From: Bradyrhizobium sp. WBAH42
GTDB lineage: Bacteria; Pseudomonadota; Alphaproteobacteria; Rhizobiales; Xanthobacteraceae
Length of the DNA: 64,000 nt
Direction: 5' to 3'
Assembly: GCF_024585265.1 (NCBI RefSeq)
Contig: NZ_CP036533.1
Location: 2,675,001-2,739,000, forward strand
Within the stretch, counting starts at the first letter, position 1, and the number at the start of each line of letters is the position of its first letter. The translations under genes were made by a program, and so were the position numbers. The notes beneath the pieces were generated by a model. It searched no databases. It had not been told where the DNA came from and saw only the letters and a program-made list of their open reading frames with translations. Positions 54,461 to 63,268 of this stretch are shown piece by piece.

Positions 54461-56053
54461 TCACACTCTGATATCGACGCCGCTGCTCGATCCGAGCATG
54501 CGGCCATAGCCGCGCCCGATGGGCGCTGCGGGAACGCTGTCGTCCTCGCTGACGATCAGGCGGCGGGCATTGCCGCCATTGTCGTTGTTCTGGCCGGAGT
54601 TCTGGCCCGATGAATTCTGGTCGCGCAGGCTGAAGGACAGTCCGTTGCTGCCGGTCTTGAAGCCGGCATCGTCGAGCGCGCGCTGCAATTGCGGCGCGTC
54701 CTGGCGCAGCATCTGCAGCGTCTCCGGCTTCTCCACGGTGAGATGCGAGGTGACGTTGCCGGCGCGGTCGACGTTGATGCGCACGTCGATGCGGCCGAGC
54801 TCGGCCGGGTCGAGGCTGATGTCGAACCGCGACTTGCCGGCGCGAATGGCGGCCGCGATCTCGATCGGGATGCCGCTGACCGGCACCGCCGCATTGTGGG
54901 TCGCCGCAGTCGCGGTGAGCGTCGCGGTCGATGCTGTCGCGGCCGAGGTCGTATTGGTCAGCGGCGCCTGCACGGCGGAGGCGGCCTGCGCGCTGGTATC
55001 CATCGGAGCGATCGTGGCTTGCGGGCCCGCATGCGCGGGCGGCGTGCCCTGGGCCGGATCGGCAGCGCGATCGGCGGGGCCCGCCTTCGCCTCGGTCGCG
55101 ACGTTATCGGCCTGCGGCTTCAGGCCTTGCGCATGTGCGGCATTGGCGGCCGGTGCCTGCGCCGTGGCGAGGTTCGCCTTGCCGGTATCCTGGCCGATAT
55201 TCGAGACGTCGGTCTGGGCCTGCGCCGTGGCGGCGTCCTTGAACGCGGTCTTGGGCGTGCCCTGGCTGACGGCGGCGATCAGTCCGCCACCAGCTTTTGC
55301 ATCGGTCGAGGTGGTCTCGGTCGTGCCGGCTGCGGCCTCGCCGAGCGTCGTCGTGGTGTCGGCATCGACCTCGGCGCCCGCGGCCTTGGCGCTCTTGTCG
55401 CTCGTCGTGGCGGTGTCGGTCTTGGTGCCGGCGATTTGCGCCGCCGTGGAGGCGCTGGCGGCAAGAGCAGCCGCGGCGATCGCCAGCGGCGCGGCGGCGG
55501 CATCGACAGCCTGGTTCGCAGCTGTGTTCGGATCGAGCGGGACGACCGGCGCGGCAACGATGATTCCGGGATCGGGCAGGGCGGTCTGCGTCACATCGGG
55601 CGGCGCGGCGGCAGCCGCGTCGACCGCGGCTATGACGACCTCGGTGCCGTCGGACGTTTCGCCCTCGGTCTCGTCGGATTTGTCCGCCGATTTGGCGTCT
55701 GCCGTCTCGGATTTTTCCTTGACCTTGCCGGCGTCCTTGGCCGGATCGCTGGACGCCTCGGCCCTGTCATTCTCGACCGGTGCAGACGGGTCGGTGTCGT
55801 CGCTCGCCTTGCTCTGCGACGACTGGTCCGTGGACGAGCTGTCGCGCGAAGGCCGCTCGGGCGCCGGGGCGGACGAGGTCTGCTCGCTCCGGCGTGGGGT
55901 GTCCTGCGCCGGCGCGTTGTTGCTGATGGCCTGCGTGTTGCTGTCGACCAGCGAGCCGAAATCATCGCTTGCCGGCGCGTCCTTCGGGGCTTGCGACCGG
56001 GCAGGCTTCTGCTGCGCGCTCTGGATTTGCACGCTTGCCACGACATCTGACAT
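54461..56053 (-). CDS. fliK: Flagellar hook-length control protein FliK
   Basis: A 530-residue protein. The N-terminal 380 residues are Ala/Thr/Asp/Gln-rich, low in complexity and probably disordered, as in other FliK molecular rulers. The C-terminal domain has 'FDISLDPAELGRIDVRINVD' and 'ETLQMLRQDAPQLQRALDDA', and the end is rich in Gly/Asn/Gln. It switches export from hook to filament. The start at 56053 is chosen as the first in-frame ATG past a region with poor coding signal; an upstream start at 56173 is less likely. Confidence 0.88.
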   Translation of the reverse strand: MSDVVASVQIQSAQQKPARSQAPKDAPASDDFGSLVDSNTQAISNNAPAQDTPRRSEQTSSAPAPERPSRDSSSTDQSSQSKASDDTDPSAPVENDRAEASSDPAKDAGKVKEKSETADAKSADKSDETEGETSDGTEVVIAAVDAAAAAPPDVTQTALPDPGIIVAAPVVPLDPNTAANQAVDAAAAPLAIAAAALAASASTAAQIAGTKTDTATTSDKSAKAAGAEVDADTTTTLGEAAAGTTETTSTDAKAGGGLIAAVSQGTPKTAFKDAATAQAQTDVSNIGQDTGKANLATAQAPAANAAHAQGLKPQADNVATEAKAGPADRAADPAQGTPPAHAGPQATIAPMDTSAQAASAVQAPLTNTTSAATASTATLTATAATHNAAVPVSGIPIEIAAAIRAGKSRFDISLDPAELGRIDVRINVDRAGNVTSHLTVEKPETLQMLRQDAPQLQRALDDAGFKTGSNGLSFSLRDQNSSGQNSGQNNDNGGNARRLIVSEDDSVPAAPIGRGYGRMLGSSSGVDIRV

Positions 56054-56416
56054 CCGACCGACCACAGGCAACCCCTTGCAAGCAACTTCGGACCAGAGGG
56101 AGCAAGGAGTGGGCCAGCCTCCGAAATCGGGTATTTCATCAATATAATCAAGGTTTTGATGATGCAGGGGCAATGCCGGGCGGCTGGCCGCGACCCCGCC
56201 ATTTCTGCCGCCCCGGCAAGAATTGCCCTAAGCGGGGGGGCCCGCGTGATTGCTTCACCGGAATGCCGCCTATATTAAAGAGGTTACTCTCAGCCGCTTT
56301 CGACTTGGGCAGTCGTGCTCTTCGGGAACCAAGGTTCCGGGGGATCGCCGCTGTCCCCCGAGAAAGCACAGCAATCGCGGATCGCGCTTCGCCGCCGTCA
56401 CAACGCTTCAGGGCCG
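56054..56416. other. Divergent promoter region of fliK and mnmA
   Basis: About 360 bases with no gene I can support. A -10-like TATATT lies at 56271-56276 on the plus strand, but I see no convincing -35 element and no sigma-54 site of correct spacing for fliK. A small AATAATC-rich patch is near 56140-56155. Confidence 0.45.
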
Positions 56417-57598
56417 ATGCTCAACAGTCTGGATCTCGAAGGCCGTCCCGAGGACACCAGGGTCGTCGTTGCCATGTCGGGCGGCGTCGATTCCTCGACG
56501 ACGGCTGCGCTGCTGAAGGCTGAGGGCTACGACGTCGTCGGCATCACGCTGCAGCTCTACGACCATGGCGCGGCCACCCATCGCAAGGGCGCCTGCTGCG
56601 CCGGTCAGGACATCCACGACGCCCGCGACGTCGCGGCCAAGCTCGGCATTCCCCATTACGTGCTCGATTACGAGGATCGCTTTCGCGAGTCCGTCATCGA
56701 CAACTTCGCCGATTCCTACGCGCTCGGCGAGACGCCGGTGCCCTGCATCGAGTGCAACCGCAGCGTCAAATTCCGTGACCTGCTGAAAACCGCCCGCGAG
56801 CTCGGCGCCCAGGCGCTCGCCACCGGTCATTACGTCGCCTCGCGCCGTCGGGCCGACGGCTCGCGCGCGCTGGTCTGCGCGGCAGATGCCGACCGCGACC
56901 AGAGCTATTTCCTGTTCGCGACGACGCAGGAGCAGCTCGACTTCCTGCGCTTTCCGCTCGGCGACATGACCAAGCCCGAGACGCGCGAGCTCGCGCGCCG
57001 CTTCGGGCTTGCGGTCGCGGACAAGCACGACAGCCAGGACATCTGCTTCGTGCCGACCGGCCGCTACACCGACATCATCACGCGCCTGCGCCCCAATGCG
57101 ATGGACCCCGGCGACATCGTCGATCTCGAGGGCCGCGTGCTCGGCCGGCACCACGGCATCGCCAATTTCACCGTCGGCCAGCGCCGCGGCCTCGGCATCG
57201 CCTCCGGCTCGCCGCTGTTCGTGGTGCGGCTGGACGCGGCGACCCGCCGCGTCGTGGTCGGCCCGCGCGATGCGCTGAAGATGCATCGCATCTCCCTGCG
57301 CGACGTCAACTGGATCGGCGATGGCGACATCGATTGCGCCATCGGTGCCGGCCTCGAGATGTTCGTGCGCGTACGCTCGACCCGCAGTCCGCAAGCAGCC
57401 TGGCTGCGCGGCAGCAATGGCCGCTACGAGGTCGAGCTCGTCGCCGGCGAAGAGGGCGTCTCGCCGGGACAGGCCTGCGTGTTCTACGACGCACCTTCAG
57501 GCCAGGCCCGCGTGCTCGGCGGCGGCTTCATCCAGAGCGCCGCGGCCAAGCTCGGTGCGGGCACATCGCGCCCGCTCGCGGAAGCCGTGCGCGGCTGA
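56417..57598 (+). CDS. mnmA: tRNA-specific 2-thiouridylase
   Basis: A 393-residue enzyme that puts sulfur on U34 of tRNAs for Lys, Glu and Gln. The PP-loop is '[20 protein letters not shown]' (residues 17-36). The catalytic cysteines are in '[11 protein letters not shown]' and '[12 protein letters not shown]'. '[20 protein letters not shown]' and 'SPGQACVFY' belong to the C-terminal domains. It starts at 56417; a longer frame from 56315 is not conserved in type. Confidence 0.95.
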   Translation: MLNSLDLEGRPEDTRVVVAMSGGVDSSTTAALLKAEGYDVVGITLQLYDHGAATHRKGACCAGQDIHDARDVAAKLGIPHYVLDYEDRFRESVIDNFADSYALGETPVPCIECNRSVKFRDLLKTARELGAQALATGHYVASRRRADGSRALVCAADADRDQSYFLFATTQEQLDFLRFPLGDMTKPETRELARRFGLAVADKHDSQDICFVPTGRYTDIITRLRPNAMDPGDIVDLEGRVLGRHHGIANFTVGQRRGLGIASGSPLFVVRLDAATRRVVVGPRDALKMHRISLRDVNWIGDGDIDCAIGAGLEMFVRVRSTRSPQAAWLRGSNGRYEVELVAGEEGVSPGQACVFYDAPSGQARVLGGGFIQSAAAKLGAGTSRPLAEAVRG

Positions 57599-57635
57599 CG
57601 GAATGACGATTTTAAGCGCAATTGGTAGGGCCGGG

Positions 57636-57772
57636 TTCACCTCTCCCCAGCGGGGAGAGGTCGGATTGCGAAGCAATCCGGGTGAGGGGCCGCAACTCCC
57701 GTTGAGACTGCAACCCCTCACCCGGATCGCATCTTGCGATGCGATCCGACCTCTCCCTATGGGAGAGGTGAA
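57636..57772. repeat. Palindromic intergenic repeat, family F
   Basis: Arms TTCACCTCTCCC and GGGAGAGGTGAA bound the element; inside are CGGATTGC/GCAATCCG-like and CCGGGTGAGGGG/CCCCTCACCCGG stems and a CGCATCTTGCGATGCG hairpin. It separates mnmA and pmtA on the same strand. Confidence 0.8.
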
Positions 57773-57791
57773 GTAAGCAAGGGCAGGGGGC

Positions 57792-58430
57792 ATGGCAGCA
57801 GACATCTCGCGGGCCGGGGTCGAGAAGGCCTATGGCCGCTGGGCGCCGGTCTATGATCTCGTGTTCGGCAAGGTGTTCGACGCCGGCCGGCAATCGACCA
57901 TCGCGGAAGCCGATCGCATCGGCGGCCGCGTCCTCGACGTCGGCGTCGGCACGGGTCTTTCGCTGTCCGACTACGCGCGCACCACGAAGGTCTGCGGCGT
58001 CGACATCTCCGAGCCGATGCTGCGCAAGGCGCAGGCGCGCGTCCGCGCGCTTCGTCTGTCCAACGTCGAGGTGCTCTCGGTGATGGATGCGAAGAACCTC
58101 GCCTTCCCCGACAATTTCTTCGACGCGGTGGTGGCGCAATATGTCATCACCGCCGTGCCCGATCCCGAAGGCACGCTCGACGAGTTCGTGCGCGTGCTCA
58201 AGTCGGGCGGCGAGCTGATCCTGGTCAACCACATCGGTGCGGAGAGCGGCCCTCGCAAGCTGTTCGAGCTCGCCTTCGCGCCCATCGCCCGCCGCCTCGG
58301 CTGGCGCCCGGAATTCCCGTGGGCCCGCCTCGAGGGCTGGGCCACAAGGCACGGCGGCGTCGCGCTCACCGAGCGCCGGCCCATGCCGCCGATGGGCCAT
58401 TTCTCGCTGATCCGCTACCGCAAGACCTAA
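57792..58430 (+). CDS. pmtA: Phosphatidylethanolamine N-methyltransferase, PmtA-type
   Basis: A 212-residue SAM-dependent methyltransferase. Motif I is 'RVLDVGVGTGLSLSDYART', and 'FFDAVVAQYVITAVPDPEG' and 'VNHIGAESGPRKLFELAF' are like Rhodobacter/Bradyrhizobium PmtA proteins. These make phosphatidylcholine from phosphatidylethanolamine by three methylations in the membrane. There are several paralogues (PmtX) in Bradyrhizobium, so the substrate range could differ. The start at 57792 has GGGCAGGGGGC upstream. Confidence 0.85.
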   Translation: MAADISRAGVEKAYGRWAPVYDLVFGKVFDAGRQSTIAEADRIGGRVLDVGVGTGLSLSDYARTTKVCGVDISEPMLRKAQARVRALRLSNVEVLSVMDAKNLAFPDNFFDAVVAQYVITAVPDPEGTLDEFVRVLKSGGELILVNHIGAESGPRKLFELAFAPIARRLGWRPEFPWARLEGWATRHGGVALTERRPMPPMGHFSLIRYRKT

Positions 58431-58469
58431 CTGCGAGAGCCCGGCACGCCGCCAAGACGGCAGTGCGCT

Positions 58470-58493
58470 CCCTCCCCCGCGAGCGGGGGAGGG
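58470..58493. repeat. Small GC-rich inverted repeat
   Basis: CCTCCCCCGC and GCGGGGGAGG (58471-58492) pair around two bases. It follows pmtA by 40 bases and may act in transcription stop, though no T-run follows. Confidence 0.6.
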
Positions 58494-58539
58494 TTGGGGA
58501 GAGGGCTCTCTCCGAGCGCGATATCTCGCCAGTCATCCC

Positions 58540-58617
58540 GTCATTGCGAGCGCAGCGAAGCAATCCAGACTGTCTCTGCGGAGGGATTCTGGATTGCTTC
58601 GCTGCGCTCGCAATGAC
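58540..58617. repeat. Palindromic intergenic repeat, family A (copy 4)
   Basis: GTCATTGCGAGCGCAGCG and the complement bound the element, with GAAGCAATCCAGA and TCTGGATTGCTTCG inside. Confidence 0.85.
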
Positions 58618-58698
58618 AGGGCAGGAAACCGGAGAGGGGGCCCGATCACATCGCACTCCGCGCCGGGAACAGCCCGCCCTGCCTGCGCGTTTCCGTCC

Positions 58699-59116
58699 CA
58701 TGCGCACGACAAACCTCATCCTTGCGGGCCTCCTGATCGCCGCCTCCGGCAGCGCGATCGCGCAGGCCCCGCCTCCGCCGGGGCGCGGTTCCTACGTCGG
58801 TGCTCGAGGCACAGGTGGACAAGGCTGCTCCCGGCGGATCGGCCCGGACGGCCAGTCTACATCCGAAGGCCGCCACGAACCCCACAAGGGTACAGGGTGG
58901 GCAAAGCGCAGCGTGCCCACGCTCCTGTGGCTGTTTCGGACAGGTGGTGGGCACGGCGCAAGTGCGCCTTTGCCCACCCTACGGCACCGCTGCTCGGATG
59001 TGTACGGTGCGCTGTGGAGCCGAGGCCATGTCGTAGCGGGCCACGTCGCTCCTGGGTCCCGGCTCTGCGCTGCAACGCTGGCGCGTTGCAGCTTGTCCGG
59101 GACAAAAGAGCCTTAA
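58699..59116 (+). CDS. Possible small exported protein running into a dispersed repeat
   Basis: A 139-residue frame. Residues 1-22 form a good signal peptide ('MRTTNLILAGLLIAASGSAI' then 'AQAPPPPGRGS'). From about residue 65 to 95 the frame is coded by a family B repeat ('GWAKRSVPT' and 'GGGHGASAPLPTLR' are repeat-derived), and the rest has odd composition. Either a real small secreted protein lost its own end to the repeat, or the frame is a chance one. No good ribosome site is visible, so support is weak. Confidence 0.35.
58890..58983. repeat. Palindromic intergenic repeat, family B (copy 5)
   Basis: GTACAGGGTGGGCAAAG and CTTTGCCCACCCTACG are the arms (one mismatched base), with CGTGCCCACG and GGTGGGCACGG inside. 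It overlaps the possible frame at 58699-59116. Confidence 0.83.
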
Positions 59117-59131
59117 ATGCGTGGTGCCCCG

Positions 59132-60919
59132 TCAGGTCCGATACCACGCCGCCAGGTTCCACGTAATGGTGTCCCAGCCGGAGATATCGATCATCAAATT
59201 GTTGGCGCCGGCGTTGACGACGTGGCGCGAGAGCAGGGGCAGGAACACGTGGGCCTCGCAGAAGATCTCGTCGACCTTCATCAGCAGCGCGGCGCGCTTG
59301 ACCGGATCGAGCTCGTTCTGCGCGGCCTTGTAGGCCTTGTCGGCTTCGGGATCGGAATAGCGCGAATTGTTGCGGCCGAGCCATTTGTTGTCCTTGGTGG
59401 CGATCTCCCAGGACACGCACTGGTTCAGCAAGCGCTCCGGATCGGGCTGCGGCTGCGTCGTGTTGTACATCTCCATGTCGGCATAGAATTTCGAGTACGT
59501 GTCGGGATTGCCGACATCGGAGGAGAAGAACACGGAGGCGGTGACCGCCTTGATCTCGATGTCGATGCCGGCCTTCTGGCACGCCTGCTTGATGATGGCC
59601 TGCGTCTTCTGGCGCGGGGCATTGGTCGAGGTCTGGAACACGTATTTGAGCTTCTTGCCCTCCTTCTCGCGGATGCCGTCCGCGCCCCTGGTCCAGCCGG
59701 CCTCGTCGAGGATCTTGTTGGCCTTGTCGATGTCGAACTCATATTTCAGCTTCGCCGACTTGAACTGCTTGGGCGCGTTGACGAAGCTCGCGGTCGCGAT
59801 CGCGGCGCGTCCATAGATGAACTTCTGGATCGAATCGCGGTCGATCAGAAGATTGATCGCGCGGCGAACGGCGGGATCGGACAGCGTCGGGTGCTTGGTC
59901 TTGACGTTCGAACGCTCGCCGTCGAGCTCGGTCCAGGGGTCCGTCGTGTTGAGGATGATGAACTCGACATTGCCGGACGGCACGATGTCGAGCTTGCCCT
60001 TGCCGCCCGCCTCCATGCGCTTGAGGACCTCCTCCTCCACCTGCATGTTCCAGGCAAAGTCGTATTCGCCGGTCTGCAGCACGGCGCGCGCCGCAGACAC
60101 CGCGTCGCCGCCGCCCTTGATCTCGACCGTGTCGAAATGCGGCTGGTTCTTGATGTGGTAGTCGGGATTGCGTTCGGCGCGGATCATGTCGCCCGGCTTG
60201 AACTCGACGAATTTGTACGGGCCGGTGCCGACCGGCTTCAGATTGCCCGGCGCTTCGCGCGACTTGGCGCCGACATAGTCGCCGAAATGATGCTTTGGCA
60301 GGATCATCCCGACCGAGCCGACGAACGGATCGGCCCAGAACGGCGTCGGCGCCCGGAAGATCACCTTGACGGAGTGGTCGTCGATCTTCTCGACCTTGAT
60401 GTCCTTGTAGGAGCCCGTGGTGTAGGCCGCGGTGGCGAGATCCGCGGCGTATTGCCAGGTGAAGACGACGTCGTCGGCGGTGAAGGGCTTGCCGTCATGC
60501 CAGGTCACGCCCCGCTTCAGCTTCCAGATCACGCTCATGCCGTCGGCTGCAAGGCCGCCGTTCGCCTTGGTCGGAGCCTCGGCGGCGAGGCAGGGGATGA
60601 GGTTGCCCTCCTTGTCCCAGCCGGCGAGCGGCTCGAAGAAGATGCGCGAGGCGATCTGGTCCTTGGTGCCGAGCGCGAAATGCGGATTGAGCAAAGTGGG
60701 CGCCTGCCACAGCAGCATCTTGAGCGTGCCGCCGCCGCCGGCCTTGGCTGGCTTGTACGGCAGCGTGGCGTCGGCCATCGCCACGTCGTGCCAGACCAGG
60801 ATCTGGCTCGCGATTGGCGCTGCCATTCCGACCGCGGCCATTGTCCTGATGAACGAGCGCCGCGACAGCGTGCCTTGTTTCACCTCCGCGACCAGATTGC
60901 GAATTTCGTTCTCGTTCAT
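59132..60919 (-). CDS. Peptide/oligopeptide-type ABC binding protein (family 5)
   Basis: A 595-residue protein. A Tat-like leader ('SRRSFIRTMAAVGMAAPIAS') begins at about residue 19. Family-5 blocks: 'MLLWQAPTLLNPHFALGTKD', 'WKLKRGVTWHDGKPFTADDV', 'LKPVGTGPYKFVEFKPGDMI' and 'DPAVRRAINLLIDRDSIQKF'. It binds peptides or similar compounds in the periplasm. No dpp-like permease genes are next to it. It is divergent from the NlpA-type gene and the oxidoreductase module. The start at 60919 has GAGGTGGGGATC upstream. Confidence 0.9.
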   Translation of the reverse strand: MNENEIRNLVAEVKQGTLSRRSFIRTMAAVGMAAPIASQILVWHDVAMADATLPYKPAKAGGGGTLKMLLWQAPTLLNPHFALGTKDQIASRIFFEPLAGWDKEGNLIPCLAAEAPTKANGGLAADGMSVIWKLKRGVTWHDGKPFTADDVVFTWQYAADLATAAYTTGSYKDIKVEKIDDHSVKVIFRAPTPFWADPFVGSVGMILPKHHFGDYVGAKSREAPGNLKPVGTGPYKFVEFKPGDMIRAERNPDYHIKNQPHFDTVEIKGGGDAVSAARAVLQTGEYDFAWNMQVEEEVLKRMEAGGKGKLDIVPSGNVEFIILNTTDPWTELDGERSNVKTKHPTLSDPAVRRAINLLIDRDSIQKFIYGRAAIATASFVNAPKQFKSAKLKYEFDIDKANKILDEAGWTRGADGIREKEGKKLKYVFQTSTNAPRQKTQAIIKQACQKAGIDIEIKAVTASVFFSSDVGNPDTYSKFYADMEMYNTTQPQPDPERLLNQCVSWEIATKDNKWLGRNNSRYSDPEADKAYKAAQNELDPVKRAALLMKVDEIFCEAHVFLPLLSRHVVNAGANNLMIDISGWDTITWNLAAWYRT

Positions 60920-61239
60920 CGGGATCCCCACCTCGTCGCCACCGGCTCAGTGCGCGCTAACTCAGCACGTCGGGCGTGGTGGAGTCAAAGAGAAGGGCGC
61001 AGGCCCAGGTGCGCATGGAACGAAAGTGTAATCCGGGAATCTGCCACAAGCGGCAGTGGCCCCGGATCGCGCTGGACGACGTGCGCGCACTTTGTCGCAC
61101 TCTGCATTCGTTTCCCGTTTGCGGCCGAATGGAGAAAGGCTGGCCTCGACCCGCGGCCAATATGGATTTCCATTTCATTGATTTCGCACCGCAGAAAAGG
61201 GAATACGGTTCCGTTGCCGCAAGACCCATGGAGACCACG
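60920..61239. other. Divergent region between the two binding-protein genes
   Basis: About 320 bases with no gene I can support. It carries the promoters of both genes. I see no clear palindromic operator in it. Confidence 0.45.
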
Positions 61240-62022
61240 ATGTCGTTTCGCCTTCCCCTGATTCTCTCCGCCGTGCTGGCCGCATGGTCCGCCGCAGCCG
61301 CGGCCGAGACCGTCAAGATCGGCGTGACGCCGGGGCCGCATGCGCAGATCCTCGAAGCCGTGAAGCCGATCGCCGCCAAGCAGGGCCTCGACATCCAGCT
61401 GCTCGAGTTCTCCGATTACGTGGTGCCGAACGCCGCGCTCGATGCCGGCGAGATCCAGGCCAATTCGTTTCAGAACCAGCCTTACCTGGACAACCAGAAG
61501 GCCGATCGCGGCTACAAGATCGAAGCCGTCGGCCTGACCGTGAACTTCCCGATCGGCGTCTATTCGAAGAAGCACAAGGCTTTCGCCGATATCCCCGAGG
61601 GCGGCAAGGTCTCGATCCCGAACGATCCGACCAATGGCGGCCGCGTGCTGCTGCTGCTGCGCGACAAGGGCGTGATCAAGCTGAAGGACGGCACGGGCTT
61701 CAAGCCGACGGTGCTCGACATCACCGAGAATCCCAAGAAGCTGAAGTTCATCGAGGTCGATGCGGCGCAGGCCCCGCGCGCGCTCGACGACGTCGACGCC
61801 GCCGCGATCAACACCAATTATGCAACCCAGGCGGGCCTCGATCCGGTCAAGGATCCGATCCTGCGCGAGGACCCGAAGGGACCCTATGTCAACCTGATCG
61901 CGGTGCGCAGCGCCGACAAGGACAAGCCCTGGGTCAAGATCCTCGTGGACAGCTACCACACGCCTGAGGTCAAGGAGTTCGTCCTGACCAAGTTCAAGGG
62001 CGCGGTGCTGCCGAGCTGGTAG
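61240..62022 (+). CDS. NlpA/MetQ-family substrate-binding protein
   Basis: A 260-residue periplasmic protein. The signal peptide (about 1-24) is followed by 'VKIGVTPGPHAQILEAVKPI', 'LLEFSDYVVPNAALDAGEIQ' and 'NSFQNQPYLDN', the NlpA pattern. MetQ lipoproteins have a lipobox Cys; none is present here, so this one is free in the periplasm or differently held. The ligand may be methionine or another small amino-acid-like compound. No metNI is near. GGAGA precedes the ATG at 61240. Confidence 0.88.
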   Translation: MSFRLPLILSAVLAAWSAAAAAETVKIGVTPGPHAQILEAVKPIAAKQGLDIQLLEFSDYVVPNAALDAGEIQANSFQNQPYLDNQKADRGYKIEAVGLTVNFPIGVYSKKHKAFADIPEGGKVSIPNDPTNGGRVLLLLRDKGVIKLKDGTGFKPTVLDITENPKKLKFIEVDAAQAPRALDDVDAAAINTNYATQAGLDPVKDPILREDPKGPYVNLIAVRSADKDKPWVKILVDSYHTPEVKEFVLTKFKGAVLPSW

Positions 62023-62066
62023 GCAGACTGCCCGCCCAGAGTCCAGGCAAGGGCGATCCGGCGGGC

Positions 62067-62131
62067 AGCCTTGCGCAGGAGCCTTGCGTATGAGCCTTGC
62101 GCAGAAATCTTGCGTATGTGCCCTGCGCAAT
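62067..62131. repeat. Five-copy 13-bp tandem repeat
   Basis: Five units of 13 bases starting at 62067, 62080, 62093, 62106 and 62119: AGCCTTGCGCAGG, AGCCTTGCGTATG, AGCCTTGCGCAGA, AATCTTGCGTATG, TGCCCTGCGCAAT. Units alternate CGCA and CGTA, so the true period may be 26 bases. It sits between the NlpA gene and the luciferase-like gene, 66 bases from the latter's start. Confidence 0.9.
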
Positions 62132-62196
62132 GCCCGCTTGTCTGGAGCTGCGGCAACCGACATCATCGGGGCCCATCCTCGCCCGACAGGGATCGT

Positions 62197-63234
62197 ATGA
62201 AACGCTTTGCCAACCTGAAACGCCTGGGCTTCTTCACGCGGCTGCTCGACGAGGCGCCGGCGGCGGACCGCTATCGCTTCGCCGCCGAGCAGATCGTCCG
62301 CGCCGAGCAGGCCGGGCTCGATTCCGCATGGATCGCGCAGCATCATTTCCATGAGCGCGAGGGTGGCCTGCCGTCGCCGTTCACGTTCCTCGGTTACGTC
62401 GCCGCCCAGACCTCGCGGATCCGCCTCGGCACCGGCATCGTCACCCTGCCGCTGGAGAACGCGGTGCGGGTGGCGGAGGATGCCGCGGTGCTCGATCTCC
62501 TCTGCAACGGCCGCTTCGAGCTCGGCGTCGGCACCGGCGGCAACCCGTCGGCCTTCGCCGCCTTCGGCCTCGACAGCGCCCAGCGCAACGAGATCTTTGC
62601 CCGCAATCTGGAGATCGTCCGCAAGGCCCTGACCGGCAAGCCGCTCGACGGCGGCGACACGCTCTATCCGCAACGGCCGCAACTGGACAAGCGCATCTGG
62701 CAGGCGACGTTCTCCGTCGCCGGCGGCGCCCGGGCCGGCAAGGCGGGTGACGGCCTCCTGCTGTCGCGCACCCAGCCACGCGCCAAGGACGCGCCGAACG
62801 CGACGCTCGCCGAGATCCAGAACCCGATCATCGACGCCTATCTCGCCGCGCTGCCGCCGGGCTGCGAGCCGCGCATCATGGCCTCGCGCAGCGTCTTCGT
62901 CGCCGACGACCATCGCGAGGCGCTGCGCCTCGCCGACATCGGGCTGCGCCGCGCACTGCCGCAATTCATGAAAGGCGGACACCTTCCCCCGGGCGAGACG
63001 CTGGAGGAGATGATCACCGCGTTCGACACCCATGTCGGAGACGCCGATCACGTCATCGCCTCGCTCCGTACCGACGCCACGCTGGAGCGGGTGACCGATC
63101 TCGTCTTCCAGGTGCATTCGGTCGATGCGCCGCATCCTTACGTCCTGCGCTCGATCGAGCTCGTCGCCGACAAGGTCGCGCCGGCGCTGGGCTGGACCCG
63201 GACGGCCGCCAAGGACGTTGCCCTCGCAGGCTAG
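62197..63234 (+). CDS. Luciferase-like FMN-dependent monooxygenase
   Basis: A 345-residue TIM-barrel enzyme. Blocks: 'EQAGLDSAWIAQHHFHEREG', 'TSRIRLGTGIVTLPLENAVR', 'LLCNGRFELGVGTGGNPSAF' and 'DAPHPYVLRSIELVADKVAP'. I recall a TIGR family of FMN-dependent luciferase-like monooxygenases (KPN_01858 type) that sits with CMD-domain genes, as here. It should oxidise a small organic compound with FMNH2. A five-copy repeat precedes it. The start ATG is at 62197; a longer frame would run through the repeat. Confidence 0.85.
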   Translation: MKRFANLKRLGFFTRLLDEAPAADRYRFAAEQIVRAEQAGLDSAWIAQHHFHEREGGLPSPFTFLGYVAAQTSRIRLGTGIVTLPLENAVRVAEDAAVLDLLCNGRFELGVGTGGNPSAFAAFGLDSAQRNEIFARNLEIVRKALTGKPLDGGDTLYPQRPQLDKRIWQATFSVAGGARAGKAGDGLLLSRTQPRAKDAPNATLAEIQNPIIDAYLAALPPGCEPRIMASRSVFVADDHREALRLADIGLRRALPQFMKGGHLPPGETLEEMITAFDTHVGDADHVIASLRTDATLERVTDLVFQVHSVDAPHPYVLRSIELVADKVAPALGWTRTAAKDVALAG

Positions 63235-63268
63235 CCGGAATGAATGGAATCGCGTTGCACGAGGCTGA

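Noticed and set aside
56220..56245. Sigma-54 promoter for fliK (GGGCAATTCTTGC on the minus strand)
   Set aside because: The GG and GC elements are about 10-11 bases apart where 12 are required.
59117..61261. Plus-strand frame of 714 codons opposite the peptide-type binding protein
   Set aside because: Antisense shadow of a clear family-5 binding protein.
62067..62131. CRISPR array
   Set aside because: The 13-bp units are direct tandem repeats with no spacers, too short, and with no cas genes near.
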